A stretch of DNA of 64,000 bases from Haematococcus lacustris (taxonomy: Eukaryota; Chlorophyta; Chlorophyceae; Chlamydomonadales; Haematococcaceae), in assembly GCA_030144725.1 (NCBI GenBank), contig JASKMD010000019.1, forward strand, positions 3,470,179-3,534,178. The letters are read 5' to 3'. Positions 1-9,309 of the stretch are shown piece after piece; within the stretch, counting starts at the first letter, position 1, and each line of letters begins with the position of its first letter. Under the pieces are notes generated by a model. The model ran no database searches, was not told the DNA's origin, and worked only from the letters and a program-made list of their open reading frames with translations. The position numbers and the translations under genes were made by a program.

Positions 1-1254
1 ATGGCGGTACCTGATGCGGGGCAGAGCACCAGCATGGGCAGCATGCATGGCTGCTCCTGGCAGCGTCATGGGCTGAACACATCGCTGCACACTCTCTGCC
101 GTGTTATTGTAGGCATGGCGGTACCTGATGCGGGGCAGAGCACCAGCATGGGCAGCATGCATGGCTGCTCCTGGCAGCGTCATGGGCTGAACACACCGCT
201 GCGCACTCTCTGCCGTGTTGTTGTAGGCATGGCGGTACCTGATGCGGGGCAGAGCACCAGCATGGGCAGCATGCATGGCTGCTCCTGGCAGCGTCATGGG
301 CTGAACACATCGCTGCACACTCTCTGCCGTGTTGTTGTAGGCATGGCGGTACCTGATGCGGGGCAGAGCACCAGCATGGGCAGCATGCATGGCTGCTCCT
401 GGCAGCGTCATGGGCTGAACACATCGCTGCACACTCTCTGCCGTGTTGTTGTAGGCATGGCGGTACCTGATGCGGGGCAGAGCACCAGCATGGGCAGCAT
501 GCATGGCTGCTCCTGGCAGCGTCATGGGCTGAACACATCGCTGCACACTCTCTGCCGTGTTGTTGTAGGCATGGCGGTACCTGATGCGGGGCAGAGCACC
601 AGCATGGGCAGCATGCATGGCTGCTCCTGGCAGCGTCATGGGCTGAGCACACCGCTGCGCACTCTCTGACTTGTTGTTGTAGGCATGGCGGTACCTGATG
701 CGGGGCAGAGCACCAGCATGGGCAGCATGCATGGCTGCTCCTGGCAGCGTCATGGGCTGAACACATCGCTGCACACTCTCTGCCGTGTTATTGTAGGCAT
801 GGCGGTACCTGATGCGGGGCAGAGCACCAGCATGGGCAGCATGCATGGCTGCTCCTGGCAGCGTCATGGGCTGAACACACCGCTGCGCACTCTCTGACTT
901 GTTGTTGTAGGCATGGCGGTACCTGATGCGGGGCAGAGCACCAGCATGGGCAGCATGCATGGCTGCTCCTGGCAGCGTCATGGGCTGAACACATCGCTGC
1001 ACACTCTCTGCCGTGTTGTTGTAGGCATGGCGGTACCTGATGCGGGGCAGAGCACCAGCATGGGCAGCATGCCTGGCTGCTCCTGGCAGCGTCGTGGGCT
1101 TAACACATCGCTGCACACTCTCTGCCGTGTTGTTGTAGGCATGGCGGTACCTGATGCGGGGCAGAGCACCAGCATGGGCAGCATGCGTGGCTGCTCCTGG
1201 CAGCGTGGTGGGCTGAACGCACCGCTGCGCACTCTCTGACTTGTTGTTGTGGGC
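1..1254. repeat. 114-bp minisatellite, 11 copies, cut by the window edge
   Basis: Copies start at 1, 115, 229, 343, 457, 571, 685, 799, 913, 1027 and 1141, so the period is exactly 114 bp (38 codons) with few substitutions. Two variants differ near the 3' end of the unit: one ends ...CTCTGCCGTGTTGTTGTAGGC and the other has CTCTGACTTG, which puts a stop in the forward frame. A degraded twelfth copy follows to about 1320. Both strands are open over long stretches only because the period is a multiple of three, so I do not call a gene. By position I infer this is the tandem-repeat 5' region of a minus-strand LINE (see 1791-2290). Confidence 0.95.
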
Positions 1255-1310
1255 ATGAGGGTACCTGTTGCGGGGCAGCAGGCCAGCATGGGCGGCGGCA
1301 ACAGCCTGGG

Positions 1311-1568
1311 CTGGCAGGTGGTGGTGAGGCAGAGCGCCCTGTAACATGCCGGTCTGCATGTCTACATGAGTACTTTGCATTTGTGATCTGGCTGGCTGGT
1401 CATTCCAGGCTGCAGCAGTGGGGGCTGGCAGGTGGTGGTGAGGTGGTGCGCCATATACCATGTCGACATGCATGTCAACATGGTCAGCTTGCATTTGTGA
1501 ATTGGCCGGCTGGTCATGCCAGGATGCAGCAGGGCGGTCTGGCAGGTGGTAGTGAGGCAGAGCGCCAT
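1311..1568. repeat. ~115-bp tandem duplication, just over 2 copies
   Basis: The block CTGGCAGGTGGTGGTGAGG recurs near 1311, 1427 and 1540 with the intervening sequence also duplicated (for example TTTGCATTTGTGA and GCTGGTCAT). The period is close to that of the neighbouring 114-bp array, and the degraded last unit of that array runs directly into it, so the two may share an origin. Confidence 0.8.
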
Positions 1569-1577
1569 GGGTTGTGC

Positions 1578-1790
1578 ATTGGGGTATAGCCCCTAGGGAT
1601 GTGTGTTGGAGTATAACCTCTAAGGATGTGTGTTGGGGTATAGCCCCTAAGGATGTGTGTTGGGGTATAGCCCCTAGGGATGTGTGTTGGGGTATAGCCC
1701 CTTGGGATGTGTGTTGGGGTATAGCCCCTAGAGATGTGTGTTGGGGTTTAGCCCCTAGGGATGTGTGTTGGGGTATAGCCCCTAGGCCTG
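1578..1790. repeat. 27-bp minisatellite, about 8 copies
   Basis: The unit GATGTGTGTTGGGGTATAGC plus CCCTAGG repeats in phase about eight times with point variants. It translates as a 9-residue repeat on the plus strand, but nothing suggests translation. Confidence 0.9.
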
Positions 1791-2290
1791 TGGCCTTGTG
1801 TGTGTGTGCGCTCTGTGCGGGTATAGCCCAACACAGTCGCGGGTTGGGTATAGCCCAGTCGGCCATTGGCTTGGGTCCATCCCAACTCCAGCGGTCATCC
1901 AAGCCCAGTTCAACGTGCAGGAGCACCCAAGGTTGCCCTACCTGCCATGTGGAATTAGTTCCACCTCGCCACCATGTTTGTCTCGCGCTATGCATTCCGC
2001 CGTAGCCTTTGCTGCAAGCATCGCTGGAAGCAAAGCCCTCATCTGCGTGTCTGCGGGGATTAGTAACCGCTGACCCTGTGCATACAAGGGATAACAAGAC
2101 TAGTACAAGAGTTGCGCGCATACGTAGCACCTTGCTGTGTCCTTTGAGGACTATCTCAGAAGTGCGGTTATCGATATACATCTCGTTCGGCTTGTCTTGT
2201 TTTGCTTGTTACGGTTGTAGGGTGCAAAGCGCTGGGAGCGGGCCGTGTAGTCGCGAAAACTCTCTCGGTTGCGGACAACCGAAAAAGTGG
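1791..2290 (-). other. Unique sequence, inferred LINE 5' end abutting a Ty3 fragment
   Basis: No gene is recognisable. The right edge is sharp. From 2291 the sequence is a 12-bp target duplication, and from 2303 it is Ty3 pol. The other copy of the same 12 bp lies at 40539-40550, where it borders the 3' end of the LINE at 40551. A LINE inserted at this Ty3 site on the minus strand would have its 5' end exactly here, so 1-2290 is inferred to be 5' untranslated sequence of that LINE or of a duplicate of it. Confidence 0.45.
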
Positions 2291-2302
2291 GTAGGGTTTG
2301 CA
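2291..2302. repeat. 12-bp target site duplication (left partner at 40539-40550)
   Basis: GTAGGGTTTGCA is present here and at 40539-40550. It forms the break point of the Ty3 pol frame in both places: the codons before it match one half and the codons after it match the other half of an intact pol. Confidence 0.7.
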
Positions 2303-2960
2303 GCTCAGCTTTGATAGCTGCAGGTATGTGTGGGTCGTCTTTGTCACTGGGGGTACCAGGACTGGCAGAGGCTGAGCCTTCAGTCATGACTAAAGCCACC
2401 ACAGCACGGCCACCTTTAAGGAGCCACCTGGACGCCTGGGTAGCTGAGATTAACTCAGGTTTGGCTTTGAGAGCATTGATTAAGAATGCAGGGGTTGGTC
2501 TTACAGCAGAACATTGCCCAACATACTTAGGGGCTGCCACAGCAGGACACGGCAGAGTCACAGCAGTGTTGCCAGCAGCAGAAAGAGAAAGGGTTTTACC
2601 CTCATAAGAAAGGATTGCCTTGTTGGCAAACAGCCAGTCATCACCCAGAAGCACATCATAACCTTGCACAAAGCTAGGCATGACAGTCAGCTTGCATGTG
2701 GCACAGTGGCCAGGAAGACACAAGTCTACAGTGGCAAGCTGATGGCAGAATATAGTGGTGTTGTCAGCCAGTGACCACTTTTGTGCTTGAGGGAGAGCAG
2801 TCAGTGGCAGAGCATAACAGCAAATGCAGAGCTGACAAAAGAGTGTGTGGCACCAGTATCACACAAGAAGTGTGCCAGCAGCCAGCAGCCACTGATGAGC
2901 TTTGGAGTACAAGCTCTAAGGCAGTGCGTGCTTGAAAGCAAAGTCGGTGCCGATGAATGA
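2303..2960 (-). pseudogene. Ty3 pol N-terminal part: aspartic protease and linker to RT
   Basis: The minus strand reads the retropepsin active site as DTGATHSF (codons 2848-2859 for DTGA), followed by a frame with YDVLLGDDWLF, the usual end of the Ty3 protease fold, and a linker to RT that matches the corresponding stretch at 17100-17560. The protease would cut the Gag-Pol polyprotein. The frame changes between the active site and the downstream 190-codon stretch, so as sequenced it is broken. The catalytic Asp is present, unlike in the copy near 24035. Confidence 0.7.
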
Positions 2961-2970
2961 GTGTGTGGGG

Positions 2971-4520
2971 TTACAGCATACAGCCAGTCATCACCCAAAA
3001 ACACATCATACCGCGGTAGGCGGGGCAGCAGACGGCGGAGCCGTGGGAGCTGCAGGGTAGGCACGGGGAGCGGCGGAGCCACCAGCGCCACCGGCGCGGC
3101 CGGAGTGACCAGGCCAGAGTAAGAGTGAGGGCTGCCCGGACGGCGGCGATCTGCGGACGAACAGCAGCCACAACACTAACACCACCACACTTGCTTGGGG
3201 TGACCCCAGAACCAGCAGCAGCTACATTGCCCTTGTGGTTGTCCATGGCTGAAGCCACAGCATCGTCAAGAGTGGGGTGTGCCAAGGACATGAAGTCCTT
3301 TGCCACTGGGCCAGCTGGGGGGTGAGGCCCCTCTAAACAGTGACCACAGTCAATGCCATGTTCATGCACCCTGTACCACACAAAGTGATGGTATTGCTGA
3401 AGTTTGTAATGTACTCCTGCAGGGTCACACTTAGAGACATGCACAACAGCTTAGAGTTGATTAGCTGGCCATGAGCATGGTTAAGGTCAGTCACAGACCT
3501 CCCCTACCATCTCAATGAAGTGCTTGCAAAGATAGTCCCATGGGGTATACCCACTGTGTGTCAAGGCACCTGAATACCTGATGGACAGGAACATGAGGAT
3601 GGCAGTGCAAGGGCAGGATTAAGGTTATTGTTAGCACATTGCACCTCCAGATCCTTAAGGAAGGTGACAGCACAATTACCCTGAGCAAGGCTGTTATCAG
3701 ACCACCGCTCAACAGGGGGCAAGCCCCTGTGGGAGTGCACCACAGTGTCAGGTGCCAGAGGCACAGCAGCAGGTGGGAGTGGGGCAGAGCCACCTGAACA
3801 CCCAACATACTTCTGACAGATTGCAGCAATAGATGCTGATGGCTTGGGGACAGGCCTGCTAGGGCTCTGTCCTACGGGAGTCCTGCCATAGGCAGGAGCA
3901 CCTGGGCCACTGTGGCTTGTGCAACAGTGCATGCAGCACGTGCAACAGATGCAGCAGCAGCAGTAGTGCATGGAGCATTGTGCACAGCAGGTTGGGCAGC
4001 AGGCTGGGCAGCAGAGGTACCATTACCTTCATGGGCTGCAGCATAAGCATGCGGACCTGTAGACCCACCTGCAGGCTGGGGACCAGCCTCCTGCAAGCAA
4101 GCAGTCTGGGTGCAACAACAGCAACACTGTGCATAGCTGGCTGGGCAGCACGCTGAGCAGCAGGCTGGGCAGCAAAGGTGCCATTACCTATAAGGGCTGC
4201 AACAGAAGCATGGGGATATGTAGACCCACCTGCAGGCTGGGGACCAGCCTCCTGCAAGCAAGCAGACTGGGGTACACCAGCATTAGCAGCAGGTCGACGA
4301 GCAGTGAAACATTGCATGTCGAAGATGCTAGCCACAGTATTGGAAGGCTGCATTTCTGCCTGCATGGAGGGCTGATGAGACCGGCTGGGGCGCAAAAGCA
4401 AAAGCATCAGCGCGACTTACCCCAGCAGCAACGGCTTCAGCAGCGGCAAGGCTCTGCGTGAATAGCGCCCAGGAGGTCCTCGCGGGCCAGGAGGCCGGCC
4501 GGAGCTGCTCACTAGGCAAG
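2971..4520 (-). pseudogene. Ty3 gag region, interrupted
   Basis: Homologous to 24134-25700 in the second Ty3 copy. Minus-strand frames give an Ala/Gln/Pro-rich segment (AAQPAAQ-type repeats, about 3870-4400), then a capsid-like segment containing VTFLKDLEVQCANNN (about 3600-3680), then a Cys/His-containing segment (2971-3444). They lie in different frames, so frameshifts have accumulated. No ATG start could be fixed; the longest upstream frame begins with TTG near 4519. Before the protease active site there is a partial duplicate of the protease end (YDVFLGDDWLY, about 2985-3010), also present in the other copy. Confidence 0.6.
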
Positions 4521-4780
4521 TCCCGCTCGCCAGCTTTTCCGCCACTGTCACGCTCGCCTGCAAGGTCGACATATCCTACAATGCACGGGCCCGCTCATAG
4601 AGAGTCTCCAGATATGCCTTATTCTCGGCCCCATTTCGGCGAGCTCGATGTTTTGTGTGTTTCGAGGCTTTGTTTAAGAGCGCTTAGCGCGAGCCTAATC
4701 CTCTGCAGTGACTGTGTAAGACACGCAAACACTTCGAACCATCTTTTACATGGTCGAGGCGGAGTGTTTACAGTAACTGG

Positions 4781-4798
4781 CTTATCGGTCGGAAACCA
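4781..4798 (-). other. Ty3 primer binding site
   Basis: Two bases inside the 5' LTR the minus strand reads TGGTTTCCGACCGATAAG. It starts with TGG, the complement of the CCA end of a tRNA, as expected for a PBS. The same sequence borders the LTR at 25982. I could not assign the tRNA. Confidence 0.65.
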
Positions 4799-4800
4799 CT

Positions 4801-5101
4801 TGTAACGTGCAGCCTCATAAAGGCGACGTTGGACCGTTTGAACCATATGTAACACTGAGCCGGCCGCGAGGGCACTCGAGCCGCGGGTACTGTAAGGGTC
4901 GGCCACAAGGCACCACCGTGAGAAGGCTAGGGCTTAGAACGGGGCCCCCTGGAATCGAACCAGCTGTCCTCACAGCTTACGCTGCTAGGCTTTACCTGCC
5001 AACTCACACTAATGCGGTGTGACCGATTATCCTGTAGCTGCCTCGGGTTAACCGCGACAGCCCAGACGACACTAAGGGACTACGCGGAGCGCGCCCTTAC
5101 A
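4801..5101 (-). repeat. Ty3 5' LTR, 301 bp
   Basis: Starts TGTAACGTG and ends CCCTTACA on the plus strand, so it has the TG...CA ends of an LTR. By eye it is identical to 36980-37280. It differs from the pair at 13672 and 25982 by several substitutions and one base (GATTATCC against GATATCC). It is followed by CCCTT, matching the flank of the LTR at 36980. Confidence 0.93.
4951..5011 (-). promoter_or_regulatory. tRNA-like Pol III promoter inside the LTR (A box and B box)
   Basis: In the sense orientation of the element, positions 4961-4951 read GGTTCGATTCC, a perfect match to the B-box/T-arm consensus GGTTCGANTCC. Upstream, 5011-4999 read TAGTGTGAGTTGG, close to the A-box/D-arm consensus with one extra base. 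The spacing is 37 nt, and an AGGAC stretch sits where a tRNA variable loop would be. The anticodon arm is poor and no acceptor stem pairs, so this is a tRNA-derived or tRNA-mimicking block rather than a tRNA gene. All four LTRs carry it. Confidence 0.55.
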
Positions 5102-5106
5102 CCCTT
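5102..5106. repeat. Target site duplication CCCTT (partner 36975-36979)
   Basis: CCCTT directly follows this LTR and directly precedes the LTR at 36980. The unoccupied site with a single CCCTT is present at 26647-26651 in another copy of the host unit. Confidence 0.8.
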
Positions 5107-5769
5107 CCCCATCCCCTTTTCCTCCCCTTTCCCACGCCCACCACCAACGCCCAGCTTGTCGTCCCTCCACTTCCACCTCTACCCACCCCCCACTTCCCCC
5201 CTCCCCGTCACCTCTCCCCTGACATCCCAGCAGCCAGGAGAAAGCCCACCCCACCCACCCTCTTCCCACCCCTCCCTTCCCCCTCTCCCTCCCTCTCCCC
5301 TCCCATACTTGTCAAGCCTCCTCTTCCCCTCTCCCACCCTTCGATTGACGTGGCATCGCAACCCCCACCTCACCCCACCTTCCCTTCCCTACACCCTACA
5401 CTCCCCACCGCAGTCCCACCCCACTGGCGCAAGGGATCACTCCTGGCAAATAAGGGCTGGCTGGCTCGGCAAACTTGCGAGTTGAGGTCTGAGACTTGGT
5501 ATGTAGGCTGCTGTGACCTAGTGGAGGAGAAGACTCCCTTGGGCCAAAGTGTAATTCTTGATCGTTGTGGTGCTGCTGGACCATCAGCTGGGCCCTCACC
5601 CCGAATTTGGCTAAGGGAGATGGCGCCAACTGACTGAAGTGACTTTTTAAAATTTCTGAGTATGAGGAGTTGTCAGGCATCAGAATAGAAGCACAACCTA
5701 GTAGGTAGCATGTGCAAAGTCAGTGCCAGTAAGGAATGGGGGCCAGTTTACTGAAACCCTGCACTAGGT
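5107..5769. other. Host repeat unit: Pro/Ser-rich exon-like segment
   Basis: Nearly identical to 26652-27300. The plus strand has a C-rich open stretch coding Pro/Ser-rich sequence, ending at a stop near 5485. In the other copies it is preceded by short intron-like sequences with GTGAGT and GCAG borders. There is no recognisable domain. It may be an untranslated or fast-evolving exon of a repeated transcription unit. Confidence 0.4.
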
Positions 5770-6626
5770 TTACTCTCTGTTTGAGGCACAAATAGCCTTT
5801 GAAACCTTGTGCAGGGTTTCAATTGACCTTGTGCAGGGTTTCGCAAACCTTGTGCAAGGTTTCAAGACCGTGTGCAGGGTTTTGCCGACCTTGTGCAGGG
5901 TTTCGATCCAAGCATTGATTTTTTCTAAGTCAACCCTGACCTTGTGCAAGGTTTCGCTAACCTAGTGCAGGGTTTCGCCGACCTTGTGCAGGGTCTCGCT
6001 CAAAGCCTCAATTTCACCTAAGTCAACCCTGACCTTGTGCAAGGTTTCGCTAACCTAGTGCAGGGTTTTACTGACCTTGTGCAGGGTTTCGATCAAAGCA
6101 TTGATTTTTTCTAAGTCAACCCTGACCTTGTGCAAGGTTTCGCTAACCTAGTGCAGGGTTTTACTGACCTTGTGCAGGGTTTCGATCAAAGCATTGATTT
6201 TTGTTAAGTCAACCCTGACCTCGTGCAGGGTTTTGCTAACCTAGTGCAGGGTTTTACTGACCTTGTGCAGGGTTTCGATCAAAGCATTGATTTTTGTTAA
6301 GTCAACCCTGACCTCGTGCAGGGTTTTGCTAACCTAGTGCAGGGTTTTACTGACCTTGTGCAGGGTTTCGATCAAAGCATTGATTTTTGTTAAGTCAACC
6401 CTGACCTCGTGCAGGGTTTTGCTAACCTAGTGCAGGGTTTTACAGACCTTGTGCAGGGTTTCAATCAAAGCATTGATTTCTTCTAAGTCAACCCTGACCT
6501 CGTGCAGGGTTTTGCTAACCTAGTGCAGGGTTTTGCTGACCTTGTGCAGGGTTTCAATCAAAGCATTGATTTCTTCTAAGTCAACCCTGACCTCGTGCAG
6601 GGTTTTGCTAACCTAGTGCAGGGTTT
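5770..6626. repeat. ~93-bp minisatellite built on a CCTTGTGCAGGGTTT sub-repeat
   Basis: The phrase TCAACCCTGACC recurs near 5930, 6023, 6115, 6209, 6302, 6394, 6488 and 6580, a period of about 93 bp. Inside each unit the 15-bp CCTTGTGCAGGGTTT occurs two or three times with variants. The same array begins at 27305 and is cut at 27504 by a LINE. Confidence 0.9.
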
Positions 6627-7012
6627 TGCAGACATCTACAGTACTGTAGACATCTACAGTACTGTAGACATCTACAGTACTGTAGACATCTACAGTACTG
6701 TAGGTACCTCGAGGTACCTCGAGAGACCATTTACAGTACTGTAGGTACCTACAGTACTGTAGACATCTACAGTACTGTAGACATCTACAGTACTGTAGAC
6801 ATCTACAGTACTGTAGACATCTACAGTACTGTAGACATCTACAGTACTGTAGGTACCTCGAGGTACCTCGAGAGACCATTTACCGTACTGTAGGTACCTA
6901 CAGTACTGTAGACATCTACAGTACTGTAGACATCTACAGTACTGTAGACATCTACAGTACCTCGAGGTACCTCGAGGTACCTCGAGGTACCACTTACAGT
7001 ACTGTAGCCTTT
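6627..7012. repeat. 18-bp palindrome-bearing array with KpnI/XhoI-like spacers
   Basis: The unit GACATCTACAGTACTGTA repeats in runs of 3-6. TACAGTACTGTA is a perfect 12-bp palindrome. The runs are separated by GGTACCTCGAGGTACCTCGA blocks that are themselves palindromic. Three higher-order blocks are visible (6635-6730, 6731-6885, 6886-7005). The DNA could extrude cruciforms. Confidence 0.9.
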
Positions 7013-7101
7013 AAGCACTTAGAAAAATTCTGAACATCTCACTTGCATTCAAGGCATCCGTCCAACACTTAGTCGCAGCATCGTGTAGCCGGTATTGCAG
7101 C

Positions 7102-7262
7102 GATGGCATCGCACGAGGTTACCCATACTCGCAGCCGCATCTAGCCCATACTCGCAGCCACATACTCGGCAATCAACCTCGCGGCCACACAGCTGGTCCA
7201 CAGATGGCATCGCACGAGGTTACCCATACTCGCAGCCACATCTAGCCCATACTCGCAGCCAC
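7102..7262. repeat. ~102-bp tandem duplication, interrupted by the copia insertion
   Basis: GATGGCATCGCACGAGGTTA occurs at about 7102 and 7204 with the same downstream text. The second copy is broken after 7262 by the Ty1/copia element and resumes at 12185 after a 5-bp duplication. Confidence 0.85.
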
Positions 7263-7510
7263 TGTTGTGAATCATGCCCCGGTGCAGATCTAATCTAGCA
7301 CCGGTGATAGGTCCAGCTGTCCAGCTTCTGAGTGACTCCGAGTGACAGTTGGTATTTAGCGTGGTGACAGGCATTCGTAGACACCCTCGTCTGGTGTCTC
7401 GTCTGTCCCACGCTCTTCTACAGGTATGAGAGCCTGCCTCTGTGCCATGATCTAGGCTCTCGCTGTAATAACCCTCGTCTGGTGTCTCGTCTGTCCCACG
7501 CTCTTCTACA
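7263..7510 (+). repeat. copia 5' LTR
   Basis: 248 bp with TG...CA ends. It contains an internal 40-bp direct repeat (7383-7422 and 7471-7510), so the LTR's last 40 bp also occur in its middle. Confidence 0.95.
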
Positions 7511-7524
7511 GGGTTATGGGCCCA
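7511..7524 (+). other. copia primer binding site, complementary to the initiator-tRNA anticodon arm
   Basis: GGGTTATGGGCCCA directly follows the LTR. It is the exact complement of TGGGCCCATAACCC, the anticodon stem-loop of eukaryotic initiator tRNA-Met. Drosophila copia is known to prime from a 5' half of this tRNA, so half-tRNA priming is the natural reading here. Confidence 0.8.
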
Positions 7525-7609
7525 CAGCACAACTGCTGTGCGTGGATCTAAAAGACACCACGACGTGCAACACGTAAGTTGCTTTAGGGTCAATCGCTGC
7601 CGCACTACT

Positions 7610-8548
7610 ATGTCGGCCAGCGCCAGCGCCAGCCTCAGTGGCGGTGCCCTCATTCCAGTCCTAGACAAGGACAACTATGCTATCTGGGTCATCAGGATGC
7701 GGGGAATGCTGGAAGAGGCTGGGGTTTACTATGTGGTAGAGAATGGCCTCGCCACTGCACCTCCAGCCCTTGCCAACGATGCTACCCCAGCGCAACATGC
7801 CGCCCATGCCTCTCAGCGCGCCAGAGTCGCAGCTGACAACATTGCCAATCTCAAAGCTCGCAACATTATCCTGCGTTATGTCAGCGATCAGCATGCTCGG
7901 GCAGTCTCCACAGCAGCAACAGCGCAAGAAGCCTGGGAACACCTAGCAGCCGAATTTGTGCAAGTCTCTATCGCACGACAGTCGCAGCTGCAGATACAAC
8001 TGTCGCAGCTACGCATGCAAGCAGATGAAACTGTGGCAGGCTTCTTTGCCAGAACCATGCTGCTGCGTGATGAGCTCACCTCAGCTGGCTGTCCTCCCTC
8101 TGATCATTCTCTCATGCTGGCAGTCCTCAATGCCATGCCTCCTGAATTCAAGATTGCCATCCAGCTGCTCAGGTACCAGCTGACTGTTGGGAACGCCGAC
8201 CTTGATGTGGTGAAGAAGGTACTCCTACAGTCTGAAGCTGACTACCTACAGGAGCAATCCACTCAATCCACTCAGCCTGCTTCCACCCTTTGGAGCTCAT
8301 CCTTCACCTACTCCAGGGGTAGGGGTCAGACGCCCGGGAACAGGGGCAGGGGCAGCTCCCCTGCAAGAGGGATCCTCAGGGGGGGATACACAGCCCAGTT
8401 TCCTCTCAGCAGCAGGGCAGATCTTCTCGGCCTGTCTGCCAGTACTGCAACTACCCTGGCCACGTTCTGTCTGAGTGCCGCAGATATGCACGCGACCATG
8501 GGAGCTTCGCCAGACCAGCTAGCCCCAGCCTGGCTCAGGCTCAGCTGA
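7610..8548 (+). CDS. gag: copia Gag, UBN2-type
   Basis: The open frame extends back to 7538, but the ATG at 7610 starts the typical N-terminus (MSASASASLSGG, then LDKDNYAIWVIRMRGMLEE), where copia Gag proteins have a W-x-x-R/K-M-x-x-L region. Residues ~100-200 contain the helical capsid segment with AWEHLAAEF. After about residue 250 the frame reads an unnatural tail and stops at 8546-8548. The zinc knuckle CQYCNYPGHVLSEC (C-x2-C-x4-H-x4-C) is in the -1 frame from 8437, in phase with the protease. The switch most simply occurs at the G7 run 8379-8385. It assembles the RNA-packaging particle. Confidence 0.85.
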   Translation: MSASASASLSGGALIPVLDKDNYAIWVIRMRGMLEEAGVYYVVENGLATAPPALANDATPAQHAAHASQRARVAADNIANLKARNIILRYVSDQHARAVSTAATAQEAWEHLAAEFVQVSIARQSQLQIQLSQLRMQADETVAGFFARTMLLRDELTSAGCPPSDHSLMLAVLNAMPPEFKIAIQLLRYQLTVGNADLDVVKKVLLQSEADYLQEQSTQSTQPASTLWSSSFTYSRGRGQTPGNRGRGSSPARGILRGGYTAQFPLSSRADLLGLSASTATTLATFCLSAADMHATMGASPDQLAPAWLRLS

Positions 8549-9309
8549 GCCCCAACAGGCCTCGAGGCAATAGCCCCAACAGGGGCAGGGGGGATGGTGC
8601 AGGTGGCAGGAGCGCAGACTCAGCAGGCAGCAGCATGCAGCAACAGCCAGATGCTGAGCAGGCAAATGTCCTTTACATGGTCAGAACTAACCAATTCCCT
8701 AAGCTGTCACGCACTGAGCCAGTTGCCACTCCTCTGCCAGGGCATCTGGTCCCTGACAACATGACTGATGAGGAGTTCCTGGACTTCTATGCCAGACTGC
8801 CACGCTGGGTCATTGACTCAGGTGCTAACAGGCACATCATGCCTTGGCGCTCCTGTCTCTCCGACTACCATACCTTCGACCCCCCAATTCAGCTGCAGCT
8901 GGGTGGCACAGGGACCTCCATCGATGTCCTGGGTGAGGGCACCACCTATCTCACCAATTCTGAGGGTGAGCAGTGGGCAGTCTCGGGTGTGCTCCATGCG
9001 CCTGCAGCTGCCTACTGCTATCTCTCTGTCTCTGAGCTCACTCGTGCTGGTGTGACACTCCGCTTCCACGGGGATCACTGTGACCTGATTGGCCGGGGCA
9101 ACCCTCCTCAGTGGCAGATGACGATCAGGAAGGCCCCTCCTGGGGTCTACCTCTGGCACATCAGGGCTGTGGCACAGGGCCGCCATGTCATGGGCTACGG
9201 CAGTCAGGAGGATGATTCTCACCTGTACGATCCTGACAACATCTACAACCCTGCTCCTCATGCGCTCCACATGCAGCCCAACGAGCTTGATCCTCAGGGC
9301 AGCCCGTGA
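8437..9309 (+). pseudogene. pol: copia zinc knuckle, protease and pre-integrase segment, truncated
   Basis: Continuing the -1 frame from the zinc knuckle at 8437 gives an Asn/Arg/Pro-rich linker, then WVIDSGANRHIM (about 8808-8845), the aspartic protease active site (DSGA). The following stretch matches the copia GAG-pre-integrase region up to GVYLWHIRA. The expected HHCC zinc finger and DDE core of integrase do not follow: the frame stops with TGA at 9307, and the next sequence is already the integrase C-terminal end. A deletion of several hundred bases is inferred. Confidence 0.85.

Larger units (their letters stand above)
2303..5101 (-). mobile_element. Ty3/gypsy chromovirus, 5' half (LTR, gag, protease, start of pol)
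   Basis: Read on the minus strand the order is 5' LTR (4801-5101), primer binding site, gag region, retropepsin, and the region just before reverse transcriptase. It stops abruptly at 2303 within pol. The missing remainder (RT, RNase H, integrase, chromodomain, 3' LTR) is what is found at 36980-40550: the two LTRs are identical by eye over 301 bp, both outer flanks carry CCCTT, and the pol frame is continuous across the 12-bp duplication. It is therefore half of one element split by a LINE, or a duplicate of such a half. Confidence 0.85.

Noticed and set aside
1..1254. Regular 114-bp repeats as a CRISPR array or as a repeat protein
   Set aside because: There are no short repeats with variable spacers; the whole unit is repeated. 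Open frames occur on both strands only because the period is a multiple of three, and some units carry stops.
4921..5040. A genuine tRNA gene in the LTR
   Set aside because: The T arm is good and the D arm partial, but the base before the anticodon is not T, the anticodon stem is weak, and no acceptor stem pairs.
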